From Aurantiacibacter suaedae (lineage in GTDB: Bacteria > Pseudomonadota > Alphaproteobacteria > Sphingomonadales > Sphingomonadaceae): a DNA stretch of 64,000 nucleotides. Each line of letters begins with the position of its first letter. Position 1 is the stretch's first letter. The translations under genes were made by a program, and so were the position numbers. The stretch lies in contig NZ_SKCG01000002.1 of the NCBI RefSeq assembly GCF_005434915.1, positions 248,948-312,947 on the forward strand, in the 5' to 3' direction. Positions 45,923-55,441 of this stretch are shown here, in pieces. The notes under the pieces are model-generated. The model was not told the DNA's origin and did not search any database. It was given only the letters and a program-made list of their open reading frames with translations.

Positions 45923-46708
45923 ATGCGCAAACTCATGTTCGCGGCGCTTGCCGCCACGGCTCTGGCCTCCTGCGGCAGCGAGGAGCCAACACCCGAGCCT
46001 ACGCAAGACCCGGCGCGCCAGTATATGCAGGCCGTCACCGACATCTCGCGCAGCGACGATCAGCAGTACGACGCCAAGCGCAAACCTGCCGAGCTGCTTG
46101 CCTTCGCGCAGATCGGCAAGGGCGAGGTCGTGGGCGATTACATCATGGGCGGCGGCTATGTGACGCGCTTGCTTTCCACCGCCGTTGGCGCAGACGGCAA
46201 GGTCTATGCGTTCCAGCCGGCCGAGTTCATCGAATTCCGTCCCGAATATGCCGAGGAACAGGACGCCGCGATTGCGCCCTATACCAACGATCAGGGCGAA
46301 CCGGTGCGTGTCTTCCCCCTGCGCGGCCCCATTGCCGAGCCGGGCTGGCCCGAACCGCTCGACACGATCATCACGGTGATGAACCTGCATGACCTGTTCA
46401 TTCCCGAAATGCCCGACGGCACGGCGCAAAAGGCGATTGCCAACCTTTACGATTCGCTCAAGCCCGGCGGCACGCTGGTAGTGGTCGATCATGTGGCAAA
46501 AGATGGTGGCGGCACAGATGCGGCGGAAAATCTACACCGGATGGACCCTGAACTCGCGCTCAAGGCGCTGACCGATGCTGGCTTCGTGCTGGAAGAGGAA
46601 AGCGATCTCTACGCCCAACCCGGCGATCCGCACGAGGCCAACGTCTTCGACGACGCGATCCGCGGCAACACCGACCAGTTTGCCTGGCGGATGCGCAAGC
46701 CCGAATAG
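45923..46708 (+). CDS. Exported methyltransferase-fold lipoprotein
   Basis: This 261-residue protein has a lipoprotein-type signal (LAATALASC, Cys17), so it should be outside the cytoplasm. The mature part looks like a SAM-dependent methyltransferase fold: GEVVGDYIMGGGYVTRLLS aligns with motif I, where a GxGxG loop is expected, then GKVYAFQP, LDTIITVMNLHDLF and LYDSLKPGGTLVVVDH. The glycine-rich loop is altered (YIMGGGYVT) and SAM is not expected in the periplasm, so the fold may have lost its activity or bind another ligand. Homologues with the same signal are common in sphingomonads. ATG 45923 is fixed by GAGGGGAAACGAA before it. Confidence 0.75.
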   Translation: MRKLMFAALAATALASCGSEEPTPEPTQDPARQYMQAVTDISRSDDQQYDAKRKPAELLAFAQIGKGEVVGDYIMGGGYVTRLLSTAVGADGKVYAFQPAEFIEFRPEYAEEQDAAIAPYTNDQGEPVRVFPLRGPIAEPGWPEPLDTIITVMNLHDLFIPEMPDGTAQKAIANLYDSLKPGGTLVVVDHVAKDGGGTDAAENLHRMDPELALKALTDAGFVLEEESDLYAQPGDPHEANVFDDAIRGNTDQFAWRMRKPE

Positions 46709-46735
46709 AGCCCTGGCCGCAGCCAATAAGCGGAA

Positions 46736-46803
46736 AATCTCGGACCCCTTCGGCCTGCCGACCGTTGATAACGGCAAAGCAGTCCGAAGGAGAGACCGAG
46801 ATT
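46736..46803 (+). promoter_or_regulatory. Hairpin sequestering the SD of the host-attachment gene (RNA-thermometer candidate)
   Basis: AATCTCGG (46736-46743) pairs with CCGAGATT (46796-46803), and CCTTCGG (46747-46753) with CCGAAGG (46784-46790). An inner stem CCGTT/AACGG (46762-46774) caps the fold. The ribosome site AAGGAGAGA (46787-46795) lies within the paired arm and its internal loop, and the start codon follows at once. Translation may thus depend on melting or a trans-acting factor. Confidence 0.5.
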
Positions 46804-47211
46804 ATGAAGTGTCCGCACAAAGCCCATGTCGCCCTCGTCGATGGCGAGCGGTTCGTGCTCGCGCGCAACGATGGACAGCCGTTCGAGCCGAAGCTGAGCG
46901 TAGTCGCTACCCCGAGCCTCGAAACCACGAACTACAGTGCCGGCGTCCGCGACCAGGACGATGCCGGTCGGCGCAGCGGCAGCAGCGATCTTGAGGAACT
47001 AGCCCATGCTGCGGCAGTGACAGAATATCTTAATGGGCAAGCGATCGACGGCAAACTCGGCGAGCTAATCGTAATTGCCGATCCCAAATCGCTCGGCGAA
47101 ATGCGCAAGCACTATCATAAGGAACTGCAAGCCTGCCTCATCGGCGAGATCGACAAGGCTATTGCGAACGAAAACCTTGAAGCCGTGGGCCAGGCTATTG
47201 CCCGTGCTTGA
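46804..47211 (+). CDS. Host attachment family protein
   Basis: This 135-residue protein matches the host attachment protein family described from rhizobia and agrobacteria (baeRF/eRF1-like fold): HKAHVALVDGERFVLARN, a central polar loop, EELAHAAAVTEYLNG and LIVIADPKSLGEMRKHYH. The last segment is the typical DP-x-x-LG-x-LR/MR motif. The biochemical role is not known; the fold resembles translation factor domains, so the name reflects history more than proof. The 5' leader forms a strong hairpin over its ribosome site. Confidence 0.8.
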   Translation: MKCPHKAHVALVDGERFVLARNDGQPFEPKLSVVATPSLETTNYSAGVRDQDDAGRRSGSSDLEELAHAAAVTEYLNGQAIDGKLGELIVIADPKSLGEMRKHYHKELQACLIGEIDKAIANENLEAVGQAIARA

Positions 47212-47370
47212 TTCATAATGATTTGCACGGGGCCGATAGACAGCAGTTTGTCGGCTCCGGTTGCGCCAGTTCCGTCACTCCAACGAAATTTAGGCTCGAT
47301 TCGTCGTACCGTGGGATTTGCGGCCCACCTTGTTAAGGTAACAACAAGGCGTTCCGTGGAAACTGCTTAT

Positions 47371-48390
47371 ATGACCAAAAACCTGATTACACGCCTCGCA
47401 GCCATTGCCTCGCTTGCCGTGGCGCCGCTTTCGGCGGTGCAGGCCAACGATTTCGAGAATGCGTTCGATAGTGCTTTTGGCACCGAAATCCGCGAACCGC
47501 GCGAGTTCAACCCCGACTATTCCGATCCGCTCGCCCGCCAGATCGCCCAGCTTGCCGATGGCAGCCAGGGCCGGATCGGCGTTGCCGCGTTGGACCTTTC
47601 GACGGGGCGCGAGATTTCCATCCTTGGCGACCAGCGTTTTCCCATGGCCAGCACCAGCAAGATCGCCATCGCCGCGGCCTATATGGAAGGTGTCGAGCAG
47701 GGCAAATGGAGCCTGACCAGCGAGTTTCCGCTGCTGTGGTCGGTGCGTTCGACGCCGTTCTCCACCGCCGCCGCACCGGTGCGCAAAGGCGAATATCTTT
47801 CGGCCCACCAACTGATCGATCTGATGCTCACGCGCAGCTCCAACCCGGCAACCGATGCGCTGCTTGCGGCTGTCGGCGGGCCGGATGCGGTGAACGACTG
47901 GGTTCACCGCGCCGGATTGCAAGATTTCGAGCTGACCCGCGATATCGCCACCCTAGTGCGCGACGATGGCGAGTTCGACCCGGCCCGGCATATCGACACA
48001 CGCGACAGCGCCACGCCTGAAACCATGGTGCAGTTGCTCACCGGGCTTTATCAGGGCCGGTGGCTATCGGCGGAAAGCCGCGAAGTAATCCTCGATGCCA
48101 TGGCCCGCTGCCGCACGGGCGTGCGCCGTATTCGCGGCCAGATGCCGAATGATGTGAGCGTGGCCCACAAGACCGGATCGCTTCACAACACCTCAAGCGA
48201 TATCGGCATCATCACCGCGCCAGATGGCCGCTCCTACGTGGTGGCGATCTATGTCACCGGGCAAGGCTCGCGCGGCAACCGCGAACAGCGCATCGCGTCA
48301 ATCGCGCGGGCGATCTACGATGGCTATTCGGCCACCGGCGGTCGCCATTTCGCCAACGCCACCTACGGCAGCGCCGCGAACACCAACTGA
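47371..48390 (+). CDS. Serine hydrolase of class A beta-lactamase fold, likely not a lactamase
   Basis: This 339-residue protein has a signal peptide ending AVQA. Active-site motifs: S94-T-S-K97 (S-x-x-K), S156-S-N158 in place of S-D-N, and K267-T-G269. The omega loop reads LTRDIATLVRDDG: by alignment with TEM the deacylating Glu166 would be Ile192 and Asn170 would be Val195. Without that Glu, rapid beta-lactam turnover is unlikely, so I call it a serine hydrolase or penicillin-binding relative. It carries an N-terminal extension of about 30 residues and a C-terminal tail. It stands alone before a bidirectional terminator. Confidence 0.82.
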   Translation: MTKNLITRLAAIASLAVAPLSAVQANDFENAFDSAFGTEIREPREFNPDYSDPLARQIAQLADGSQGRIGVAALDLSTGREISILGDQRFPMASTSKIAIAAAYMEGVEQGKWSLTSEFPLLWSVRSTPFSTAAAPVRKGEYLSAHQLIDLMLTRSSNPATDALLAAVGGPDAVNDWVHRAGLQDFELTRDIATLVRDDGEFDPARHIDTRDSATPETMVQLLTGLYQGRWLSAESREVILDAMARCRTGVRRIRGQMPNDVSVAHKTGSLHNTSSDIGIITAPDGRSYVVAIYVTGQGSRGNREQRIASIARAIYDGYSATGGRHFANATYGSAANTN

Positions 48391-48438
48391 TCCGCATTCC
48401 GGGCGGTTGCCCGGCCATATATAAAGCGCACAAACGAA

Positions 48439-48468
48439 AAGAGGCGCGACCCGCAGGTCGCGCCTCTT
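48439..48468. terminator. Bidirectional terminator
   Basis: AAGAGGCGCGACC, loop CGCA, then GGTCGCGCCTCTT: a 13-bp perfect stem between two convergent genes. An A-run on the left gives a T-run for the leftward transcript. Confidence 0.85.
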
Positions 48469-48491
48469 CGCGTAACACGCTGAGTAAGGAA

Positions 48492-48734
48492 TTACTCGGC
48501 AGCGCTGTCCACGGTTTCAGCGGTCGAATCGACCATTTCCATGGCGCTATCAGCAGCCGAATCAACCATTTCCATGCCCGAGTCGGCAGCCGAATCGATC
48601 ATTTCCATGCCGGCGTCGGCATTGGCTTCGGCGTCAGCCATCGAGCTGTCGACGGGTTCTTCGGCGCCTTCCGAGCAAGCCGAAAGGGTCAGGGCAGCGC
48701 CAGCAGCGGCGGCGGCGAGGATGATCTTGCGCAT
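48492..48734 (-). CDS. Small lipoprotein with three 11-residue repeats
   Basis: This 80-residue protein has lipoprotein signal LSAC (Cys20). The mature part holds three imperfect tandem repeats GMEMIDSAADS, GMEMVDSAADS and AMEMVDSTAET, each with the Met-Glu-Met core. The pattern suggests an amphipathic helix with Met along one face. No family is recognised; periodic Met-x-Met spacing is known in some copper-binding proteins, but nothing else supports copper here. It ends on the bidirectional terminator. Confidence 0.75.
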   Translation of the reverse strand: MRKIILAAAAAGAALTLSACSEGAEEPVDSSMADAEANADAGMEMIDSAADSGMEMVDSAADSAMEMVDSTAETVDSAAE

Positions 48735-48980
48735 AATAATAAATCCCCAAAAACAGAGAAATCATGGCCAGGCAGATGCCGGGCCAGAGCGGCAAAGCGC
48801 TCGCTCTGGTTGCCCAAATAAGGCCACAATCTGGTCCACGCAAGAAGAATAAGGCAAGAATGCGGCGAACCGAGCCCCAATCATGGCCGGAATGTGGCAA
48901 AAATGGCGGATTTCGGCCAATCGCCGGATGACGATTCTTTGCGGCTGACCGGCCACAAACCGCGTGCTAGCTACCGCGCC

Positions 48981-51815
48981 ATGGCCGACAAACAACATCT
49001 CTATCTGGTCGACGGTTCGGCCTATATCTTCCGCGCCTATCACCGGTTGCCGCCGCTCACCAACCCCGAGGGAACGCCAGTGGGCGCGGTCTATGGCTAT
49101 ACCACCATGCTGTGGAAGCTGGCCGACGATCTCGACAAGGCAGTGGGTCCGACGCACATGGCGGTGATCCTCGACAAGTCGAGCCACTCGTTCCGCAACG
49201 AGCTTTACGACCAGTACAAGGCCAACCGCCCGCCCCCGCCCGAAGATCTCAAGCCGCAGTTCCCGCTGATCCGCGATGCCACCCGCGCCTTCTCGTTGCC
49301 CTGCATCGAGGAGGAAGGGTATGAGGCCGACGATCTCATCGCCTCTTATGCCCGCGCCGCGCAACGCGAAGGCTGGGATGTGACCATTGTTTCGTCGGAC
49401 AAGGATCTGATGCAGCTGGTGGGCGAGGAGAACGGCGCGCGCATCGACATGCTCGATACCATGAAGGACGCGCGGATCTATATTCCCGAGGTGGAAGAAA
49501 AATTCGGTGTCGCGCCTCAGCTGGTCGGCGATGTGCTCGCGCTGATGGGCGACAGCGTGGATAACGTACCCGGCATCTACGGCATCGGCCCCAAGACCGC
49601 GAGCAAGCTGATCGCCGAAAACGGCTCGCTCGCCGCTGCGCTCGATGCGGCACCCGAGATGAAGAAGTCGAAGCTCAAGGAGCGGCTGCTCGAAGGGCGC
49701 GAGATGGCCATGCTCAGCCGCGAGCTGGTGGAACTGAAGAGCGACTGCGCGCTGCCGGTGCCGCTCGAGGATATGAAGCTGGGCGGCATTCCGGCCGATC
49801 CGCTGGCCGAATTCCTCTCGCTGCATGGCTTCAACTCGCTGCTCAAGCGGCTCGGCGCGGGCACGGGGAGCCCCGGCAGGCCCACCAACCTCAACCCCGC
49901 CAAGGCCGATCACAACGGCGAGGCCGCTTCGACCCGTGGCGATGCGCAGGACTTGCCCGAATGGCCCGCGGTCGATCGCTCGGCCTACGAATGCGTGCAG
50001 ACGATGGAGCGGCTCGAACACTGGATCGCCCGCGCCTTCGCCGCGCGCGAAGTGGCCTTGGACACTGAGACCTCGGCGCTGGATTCGGTGCAGGCCGAGT
50101 TGGTCGGCATCAGCCTCGCGCTCGGGGCGAACGATGCGTGCTATATCCCGTTCACCCATGGCGGCAGCGACATGTTCGATGAAAAGCCCGAGCAGGTTGC
50201 GATTCACGAGGCGCTGGCCGCGCTGAAACCGCTGCTTGAAAGCGATGCCGTCCTCAAGGTCGGGCAGAACATCAAGTACGACCTCACCGTGCTCGCGCGC
50301 CACGGCATCACGGTCGCCCCGATCGACGACACCATGGTGATGAGCTTCGCAATGGATGCAGGCCGCTCTGAAGACGGGATCGGCGGCGGCCACGGAATGG
50401 ATGAGCTGGCCGAACGCCACCTCGGCCACACAACGATGAAGTTCAAGGACGTCTGCGGCACGGGCAAGAAGGCAATCCCCTTCGGCGAGGTGCCGCTCGA
50501 CAAGGCGACCGAATATGCCGCCGAGGATGCCGATGTAACCTGGCGGCTCCACCAGATCATGCGCCACCGCCTGCCCGGCGAAGGCGCGACCCGGATTTAT
50601 CAGCGGGTGGACCGTCCGCTGATCGCTGTGATCGCCGGGATGGAGCGCGAAGGCATCAAGGTCGACCGTGCGGCGCTGGCCAAGCTGTCCGAACGCTTTG
50701 CCACCGAAATCGCGCGGATCGAGGGCGAGGTTCACGAACTCGCAGGCCAGGAATTCACCATCGGCAGCCCCAAGCAGCTGGGCGATATCCTGTTCGACAA
50801 GCTGGGCTACAAGGGCGGGCGCAAGGGCAAGAGCGGGCAATATTCGACCGACCAGGCCATTCTCGAAAAGCTCTCGGGCGAAGGCGCGGAGATCGCTGAC
50901 AAGGTGCTTGAGTGGCGGCAGCTCTCGAAGCTCAAGTCCACTTACACCGACGCCTTGCAGGCCGCGATCAAGCCGAACACCGGCCGCGTCCACACCAGCT
51001 ACAGCCTTGTCGGAGCGCAGACCGGGCGGCTTTCCAGCACCGATCCTAACCTGCAAAACATCCCGATCCGAACGGAGATAGGGCGCGAGATCCGCAAGGC
51101 ATTCGTCCCCGAAGAAGGCAACGTTCTGCTGGCGGCGGACTATTCGCAGATCGAGCTGCGCCTCGCCGCGCACATGGCCGACGTGCCCGCGTTGAAAGAG
51201 GCCTTCGCCGAGGGCGAGGACATCCACGCCCGCACCGCGCAGGAGATGTACGGCGAGGTAACCCGCGATACCCGCGCCGCCGCCAAGACAATCAACTTCG
51301 CGATCCTCTACGGCATCTCGCGCTGGGGGCTGGCGGGCCGCCTCAAGGTCGAGCCCGACGAAGCGCAGGATATGATCGACCGCTATTTCCAGCGCTTCCC
51401 CGGCATCCAGCGCTATATCGCCGAGACGCTCGAAAGGGTGCGCGAGAAGGGTTATTCGGAAACGCTGTTCGGCCGCAAGACGTGGTTCCCGCGCATCAAT
51501 TCGAAGAACCAGGCCGAACGGCAAGGGTCCGAACGCGCCGCGATCAACGCGCCGATTCAGGGCACGTGCGCCGATATCATCAAGCGCGCCATGGCGCGGA
51601 TGCTGCCTGCTTTGGCCGATGCAGGCCTTCCGCAAGTGCGAATGCTGTTGCAGGTGCATGACGAACTGGTGTTCGAACTGCCCGAAGGCGACGTGGAAGC
51701 GGCAAGCAAGGTCATCCGCGCAGTGATGGAGGGCGCCGCTTCGCCTTCGGTAAGCATCAGTGTGCCTCTAGGGGTCGAGATCGGCCACGGGGCAAGCTGG
51801 GACGCGGCGCACTAG
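48981..51815 (+). CDS. polA: DNA polymerase I
   Basis: This 944-residue three-domain enzyme begins with a 5'-3' exonuclease (residues 1 to about 290, with LYLVDGSAYIFRAYH and LMGDSVDNVPGIYGIGPKTAS). The 3'-5' proofreading domain has D361-T-E363 intact. The polymerase domain has motif A DYSQIELR (from 720), the O-helix region AKTINFAILYGISRWGLA with Phe at the sugar-sensing site, and motif C H893-D894-E in VHDELVFE. It works in Okazaki-fragment processing and repair. ATG 48981 is chosen since MADKQHLYLVDG matches family N-termini. Confidence 0.97.
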   Translation: MADKQHLYLVDGSAYIFRAYHRLPPLTNPEGTPVGAVYGYTTMLWKLADDLDKAVGPTHMAVILDKSSHSFRNELYDQYKANRPPPPEDLKPQFPLIRDATRAFSLPCIEEEGYEADDLIASYARAAQREGWDVTIVSSDKDLMQLVGEENGARIDMLDTMKDARIYIPEVEEKFGVAPQLVGDVLALMGDSVDNVPGIYGIGPKTASKLIAENGSLAAALDAAPEMKKSKLKERLLEGREMAMLSRELVELKSDCALPVPLEDMKLGGIPADPLAEFLSLHGFNSLLKRLGAGTGSPGRPTNLNPAKADHNGEAASTRGDAQDLPEWPAVDRSAYECVQTMERLEHWIARAFAAREVALDTETSALDSVQAELVGISLALGANDACYIPFTHGGSDMFDEKPEQVAIHEALAALKPLLESDAVLKVGQNIKYDLTVLARHGITVAPIDDTMVMSFAMDAGRSEDGIGGGHGMDELAERHLGHTTMKFKDVCGTGKKAIPFGEVPLDKATEYAAEDADVTWRLHQIMRHRLPGEGATRIYQRVDRPLIAVIAGMEREGIKVDRAALAKLSERFATEIARIEGEVHELAGQEFTIGSPKQLGDILFDKLGYKGGRKGKSGQYSTDQAILEKLSGEGAEIADKVLEWRQLSKLKSTYTDALQAAIKPNTGRVHTSYSLVGAQTGRLSSTDPNLQNIPIRTEIGREIRKAFVPEEGNVLLAADYSQIELRLAAHMADVPALKEAFAEGEDIHARTAQEMYGEVTRDTRAAAKTINFAILYGISRWGLAGRLKVEPDEAQDMIDRYFQRFPGIQRYIAETLERVREKGYSETLFGRKTWFPRINSKNQAERQGSERAAINAPIQGTCADIIKRAMARMLPALADAGLPQVRMLLQVHDELVFELPEGDVEAASKVIRAVMEGAASPSVSISVPLGVEIGHGASWDAAH

Positions 51816-51858
51816 CCACCGGGTTGATGTTGCAGCGCAACATGCTTAGCTTGGCGTG

Positions 51859-52980
51859 ATGCAACCGCTAGCCGACAGGTTCTCCGCAAGCTGGCCACAG
51901 ATTGGCGAGGCCCTGATTTACGGGGCCGTCGGCATTGCCGTCGCGCTGATCGTACACTGGCTGATCTTCGGCCTGCTCACCCGCATCACGCGTTCGAGCA
52001 AGAGCCTGTCTGACGGGGCAATCGTAAGCTCGCTGCGCAGCCCGTCGCGCTGGTCGATGGCCGCGCTCGGCCTTGTGCTGGCTGCGCGCGAGACGCCTTT
52101 GCTGGAGTCTGCGTGGGAGAAAATCGCTGGCTTTGTGATGCCCGCGCTGATCGGCTGGATGGCGCTGGCGATCTTGCGCGCACTGGTGAAGTCGGCCGAG
52201 ATGCACCTCGATCTGGATGCCGAGGACAATCTGCGCGCGCGCCAGAAGCAGACGCGGCTGCGCATCCTTTCGCGCATTGGCACCTTCGTGGTGATCTTCA
52301 TCACCGTGGGCCTGATGCTGCTCTCGATACCCGGCGTGCGCGATATCGGGGTGACGCTGATGGCCTCGGCGGGCCTCGCCGCGCTGGCGGTGGGCGCGGC
52401 GGCGCAACCGGCGCTGAAGTCGCTGATCGCGGGGGTGCAGATGGCGCTGACCGAGCCGATCCGGCTGGGCGATGCGGTAATCGTCGGCGACGAATGGGGC
52501 TGGATCGAGGATATCCGCACCACCTACGTGGTGGTGAAAGTGTGGGACGAGCGGCGGCTGGTGGTGCCCACAAGCAAGTTCCTCGACGAGATTTTCCAGA
52601 ACTGGACCAAGACCACCGCGCAGCTGCTGGGGACGGTCTATCTCTATGTGGATCCGGCGACCAAACTCGACCCAATCCGCACCAAGTTTCTCGAACTGGT
52701 GGAGAGCAACACACGCTGGGACGGGCGCGTGAGGCATATGCAGATCACCGACCTGACGCGCGACGCCATCGAGGTCCGCCTGCTGATGACGGCTAAGGAT
52801 TCGCCCACACTATATGATCTGCGCTGCGACATTCGCGAGGCGCTGATCCAGTGGCTCGCAGCGCAAATGCCCGAGGCGCTGGTGCGCTCGCGGGTTATTT
52901 CGGTGGGCGCGGATGGCGAGCCGCTAGGCGCGCCTTCGGCTGAGGCGCTGGCGCAAATGGATGGTGGACCGACCGCCTAG
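51859..52980 (+). CDS. Small-conductance mechanosensitive channel (MscS family)
   Basis: This 373-residue inner-membrane protein has four hydrophobic segments before the pore. The MscS pore helix is VTLMASAGLAALAVGAAAQPALKSLIAGVQMAL, in part (about residues 168-195), with the small-residue packing that lines the channel. A beta domain follows (LGDAVIVGDEWGWIEDIRTTYVVV, in part) and a soluble C-terminal domain. It opens under membrane tension to release solutes. GTG at 51856 directly before the ATG is an equal start option. It converges with the CDC48-like gene. Confidence 0.9.
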   Translation: MQPLADRFSASWPQIGEALIYGAVGIAVALIVHWLIFGLLTRITRSSKSLSDGAIVSSLRSPSRWSMAALGLVLAARETPLLESAWEKIAGFVMPALIGWMALAILRALVKSAEMHLDLDAEDNLRARQKQTRLRILSRIGTFVVIFITVGLMLLSIPGVRDIGVTLMASAGLAALAVGAAAQPALKSLIAGVQMALTEPIRLGDAVIVGDEWGWIEDIRTTYVVVKVWDERRLVVPTSKFLDEIFQNWTKTTAQLLGTVYLYVDPATKLDPIRTKFLELVESNTRWDGRVRHMQITDLTRDAIEVRLLMTAKDSPTLYDLRCDIREALIQWLAAQMPEALVRSRVISVGADGEPLGAPSAEALAQMDGGPTA

Positions 52981-53003
52981 CAGTCGGCCCGAACATCCCG
53001 AGT

Positions 53004-55310
53004 TTAGTGCTTCGAATCGCGCGTGCTTTCCACCATGCCATCGGTGATGAAGCCGATCGGACGCACTTCCAGCGCTTTTCTTTTCAGCTCGCCCTTCATC
53101 TTCGCATATTCGGCGTCCATCTGCGGGGTCACCGTGGGGCGCGAGGCCTTGAGGGCTTCGGCGAAGTCCGCCGCGCTCACCGTGTCGGGCGCGGGGCTCG
53201 ACCGGCGAATGGCGGCAAGGCCCGCGCGGCGCACCACGTCCTCAAGATCGGCACCGGTGTAGCGCTCCGTCTCCCCCGCCAGCGCGGCGAGATCGACATC
53301 ATCCGCAAGCGGCATGTTGGCGGTGTGGATCTTGAGGATATGCTCGCGGCCAGCCTCGTCGGGCGCGCCGACATAGACCAGCTCGTCGAAGCGGCCCGGA
53401 CGCAGCAGCGCCGGATCGACCAGCGTCGGCCGGTTGGTCGCACCGATCACCACGATGGACGACAATTCCTCCATCCCGTCCATCTCGGCGAGGATCGTGT
53501 TGACCACCCGCGCCGTCACCTGCGGCTCACCCGCACCTGAGCCGCGCGCCGGAACCAGCGAATCGATCTCGTCGATGAAGATGACGCACGGCGCCACCGC
53601 CCGCGCGCGGGCGAACATCTTGGCGATCTGCTGCTCGCTCTCGCCATACCACTTAGAGAGCAGGTCGCTCGACTTCATCGAGATGAAGTTTGCCTCGGCC
53701 TCCTTGGCCACGGCCTTGGCGAGCAGCGTCTTGCCGGTGCCGGGCGGGCCATAAAGCAGAAAGCCCTTGGCGGGGCGAATACCCAGCCGCTCGAACGCCT
53801 GCGGGTTGCGCAAAGGCAGCTCGACGCCTTCCTTGAGCGATTCGATGGCTTCATCAAGCCCGCCTAGATCGGACCAGCCGACCTTGGGCGCCTGCACCAT
53901 CACCTCGCGCATGGCGCTAGGCTGGACGCGCTTCAAAGCCTCGCGGAAGTCGCCCTTTTCGACGCACAGTTCCTCCAGCACCGATGGCGGAATTTCGCGC
54001 GCGTCGAGATCTAGCTTCGGCATCAGCCTCCGCACCGCCTCGATTGCCGCCTCGCGGGTGAGCGCGGCAAGATCGGCCCCCACGAAACCGTGCGTCGAAC
54101 GCGCCAATTCCTTGAGATCGACGCCCTCACCCAGCGGCATCCCGCGGGTGTGAATGCCGAGGATCTCGCGCCGACCGCCCTCGTCGGGCACGCCGATCAC
54201 GATCTCGCGGTCGAACCGGCCGGGGCGGCGCAGCGCCTCGTCCACCGCATCGGGGCGGTTGGTGGCGGCGATCACCACCAGGTTGGTGCGGCTCTGCAAG
54301 CCATCCATCAAGGTGAGCAACTGGGCCACGAGCCGCTTTTCGGTCTCGCCCTGCACGTTCTGGCGCTTGGGCGCGATCGAATCGATCTCGTCGATGAAGA
54401 CGATGGCGGGCTGGCTGCGCTCGGCCTCCTCGAACACTTCGCGCAGGCGCGCCTCGCTCTCGCCATAGGCCGAACCCATGATTTCGGGGCCGTTGATGGC
54501 GAAGAACTCGGCATCGCTTTCGTTCGCGACAGCCTGCGCGAGCCGGGTCTTGCCGGTGCCGGGCGGGCCATGCAGCAGCACGCCGCGCGGCGGATCGACG
54601 CCCAGCCGGGTGAACAGCTCGGGATAGCGCAGCGGCAGTTCGACCATCTCGCGCAGCTGCTTGATGGTATCTTCCATGCCGCCGACGTCGTCATAGTTGA
54701 CCGTGCCACGCCCGCGCTTGGGCTCCTCGAACTCGGCGCGCAGCTCGATCTCGGTCTGGTCATCGATGGCGACGATGCCCTTGGGGCTGGTGGAGACCAC
54801 CTGCAGGCGGATCTCCGTCAGCGCATAGGCGGGCGTGTTGAACAGGCGCCGCACTTCGGGCGGTACGTTCTCGACCGGCTGCTGACCATGGGTCGCCACA
54901 AGGTCTCCCGCCGTCAGCGGCTTGCCTGCAAACACGCGCTTCAATGCCTCGGTCGGTCCTTGCAGGCGCATCTGCTTCTGCGCAGGCGCGAAGACTACAC
55001 GGGTGGCCGCGCGCGGTTGCGCACGGCGCACCTCGACATGTTCGCCCGAGGCGGTCTCGGCATTGCCGCGCTGGAGGCCATCGAGCCGGATCACCTGCAG
55101 GCTTTCGTCTTCGGGATAGGCGGCCATGGCGATGGCGGCGGTGGTGCGTTTGCCTTCGATCTCGACCGGATCGCCCTCGGTTATGCCGAGCGCCTGGAAG
55201 GCCGCGCGCGGCATCCGCGCAACCCCACGGCCCGACTCGTCCTGCCGCGCAGCTGCGACCTGCAAACGTGCCGTCCCCGCTGCGGTGTCGAGCGTGTCAC
55301 CATCTGCCAT
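53004..55310 (-). CDS. CDC48/VAT-type double AAA ATPase
   Basis: This 768-residue protein has the full CDC48 layout. The N-terminal double-psi-barrel region ([22 protein letters not shown], in part, from about residue 30) is followed by a second N-subdomain. Two AAA modules follow, with Walker A GPPGTGKT twice ([16 protein letters not shown] and [16 protein letters not shown]), Walker [10 protein letters not shown] and VIFIDEIDS, and arginine fingers in RRPGRFD and LRPGRFD. It should form a hexameric unfoldase or segregase in the cytoplasm. Such proteins are normal in archaea and eukaryotes but patchy in bacteria. ATG 55310 gives the complete N domain. A terminator-like hairpin lies about 105 bp upstream. 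Confidence 0.92.
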   Translation of the reverse strand: MADGDTLDTAAGTARLQVAAARQDESGRGVARMPRAAFQALGITEGDPVEIEGKRTTAAIAMAAYPEDESLQVIRLDGLQRGNAETASGEHVEVRRAQPRAATRVVFAPAQKQMRLQGPTEALKRVFAGKPLTAGDLVATHGQQPVENVPPEVRRLFNTPAYALTEIRLQVVSTSPKGIVAIDDQTEIELRAEFEEPKRGRGTVNYDDVGGMEDTIKQLREMVELPLRYPELFTRLGVDPPRGVLLHGPPGTGKTRLAQAVANESDAEFFAINGPEIMGSAYGESEARLREVFEEAERSQPAIVFIDEIDSIAPKRQNVQGETEKRLVAQLLTLMDGLQSRTNLVVIAATNRPDAVDEALRRPGRFDREIVIGVPDEGGRREILGIHTRGMPLGEGVDLKELARSTHGFVGADLAALTREAAIEAVRRLMPKLDLDAREIPPSVLEELCVEKGDFREALKRVQPSAMREVMVQAPKVGWSDLGGLDEAIESLKEGVELPLRNPQAFERLGIRPAKGFLLYGPPGTGKTLLAKAVAKEAEANFISMKSSDLLSKWYGESEQQIAKMFARARAVAPCVIFIDEIDSLVPARGSGAGEPQVTARVVNTILAEMDGMEELSSIVVIGATNRPTLVDPALLRPGRFDELVYVGAPDEAGREHILKIHTANMPLADDVDLAALAGETERYTGADLEDVVRRAGLAAIRRSSPAPDTVSAADFAEALKASRPTVTPQMDAEYAKMKGELKRKALEVRPIGFITDGMVESTRDSKH

Positions 55311-55410
55311 GCTGTGAAAAACCTTCCCGTTCGCTACTGATGTCAGAAAGCTAGGAAGCCCTGCGGCCCATTGCAAACACGTGGGCACGCGTCTGCCGCG
55401 AGACAGGCAG

Positions 55411-55441
55411 AAAAAAAGCCCGGCTGTTGCCAGCCGGGCTT
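55411..55441 (-). terminator. Rho-independent terminator with no gene ending on it
   Basis: The perfect 11-bp stem AAGCCCGGCTG/CAGCCGGGCTT with a four-base loop is followed by seven T on the reverse strand. It lies upstream of the leftward CDC48-like start, so it ends a short RNA rather than a coding gene. Confidence 0.88.

Noticed and set aside
47371..48390. Acquired antibiotic-resistance beta-lactamase
   Set aside because: The residues needed for deacylation are absent and the gene sits in core sequence with no mobile element around it.
48762..51659. Long reverse-strand open frame opposite polA
   Set aside because: It is an antisense shadow of a gene with intact polymerase motifs; its product has no recognisable domain.
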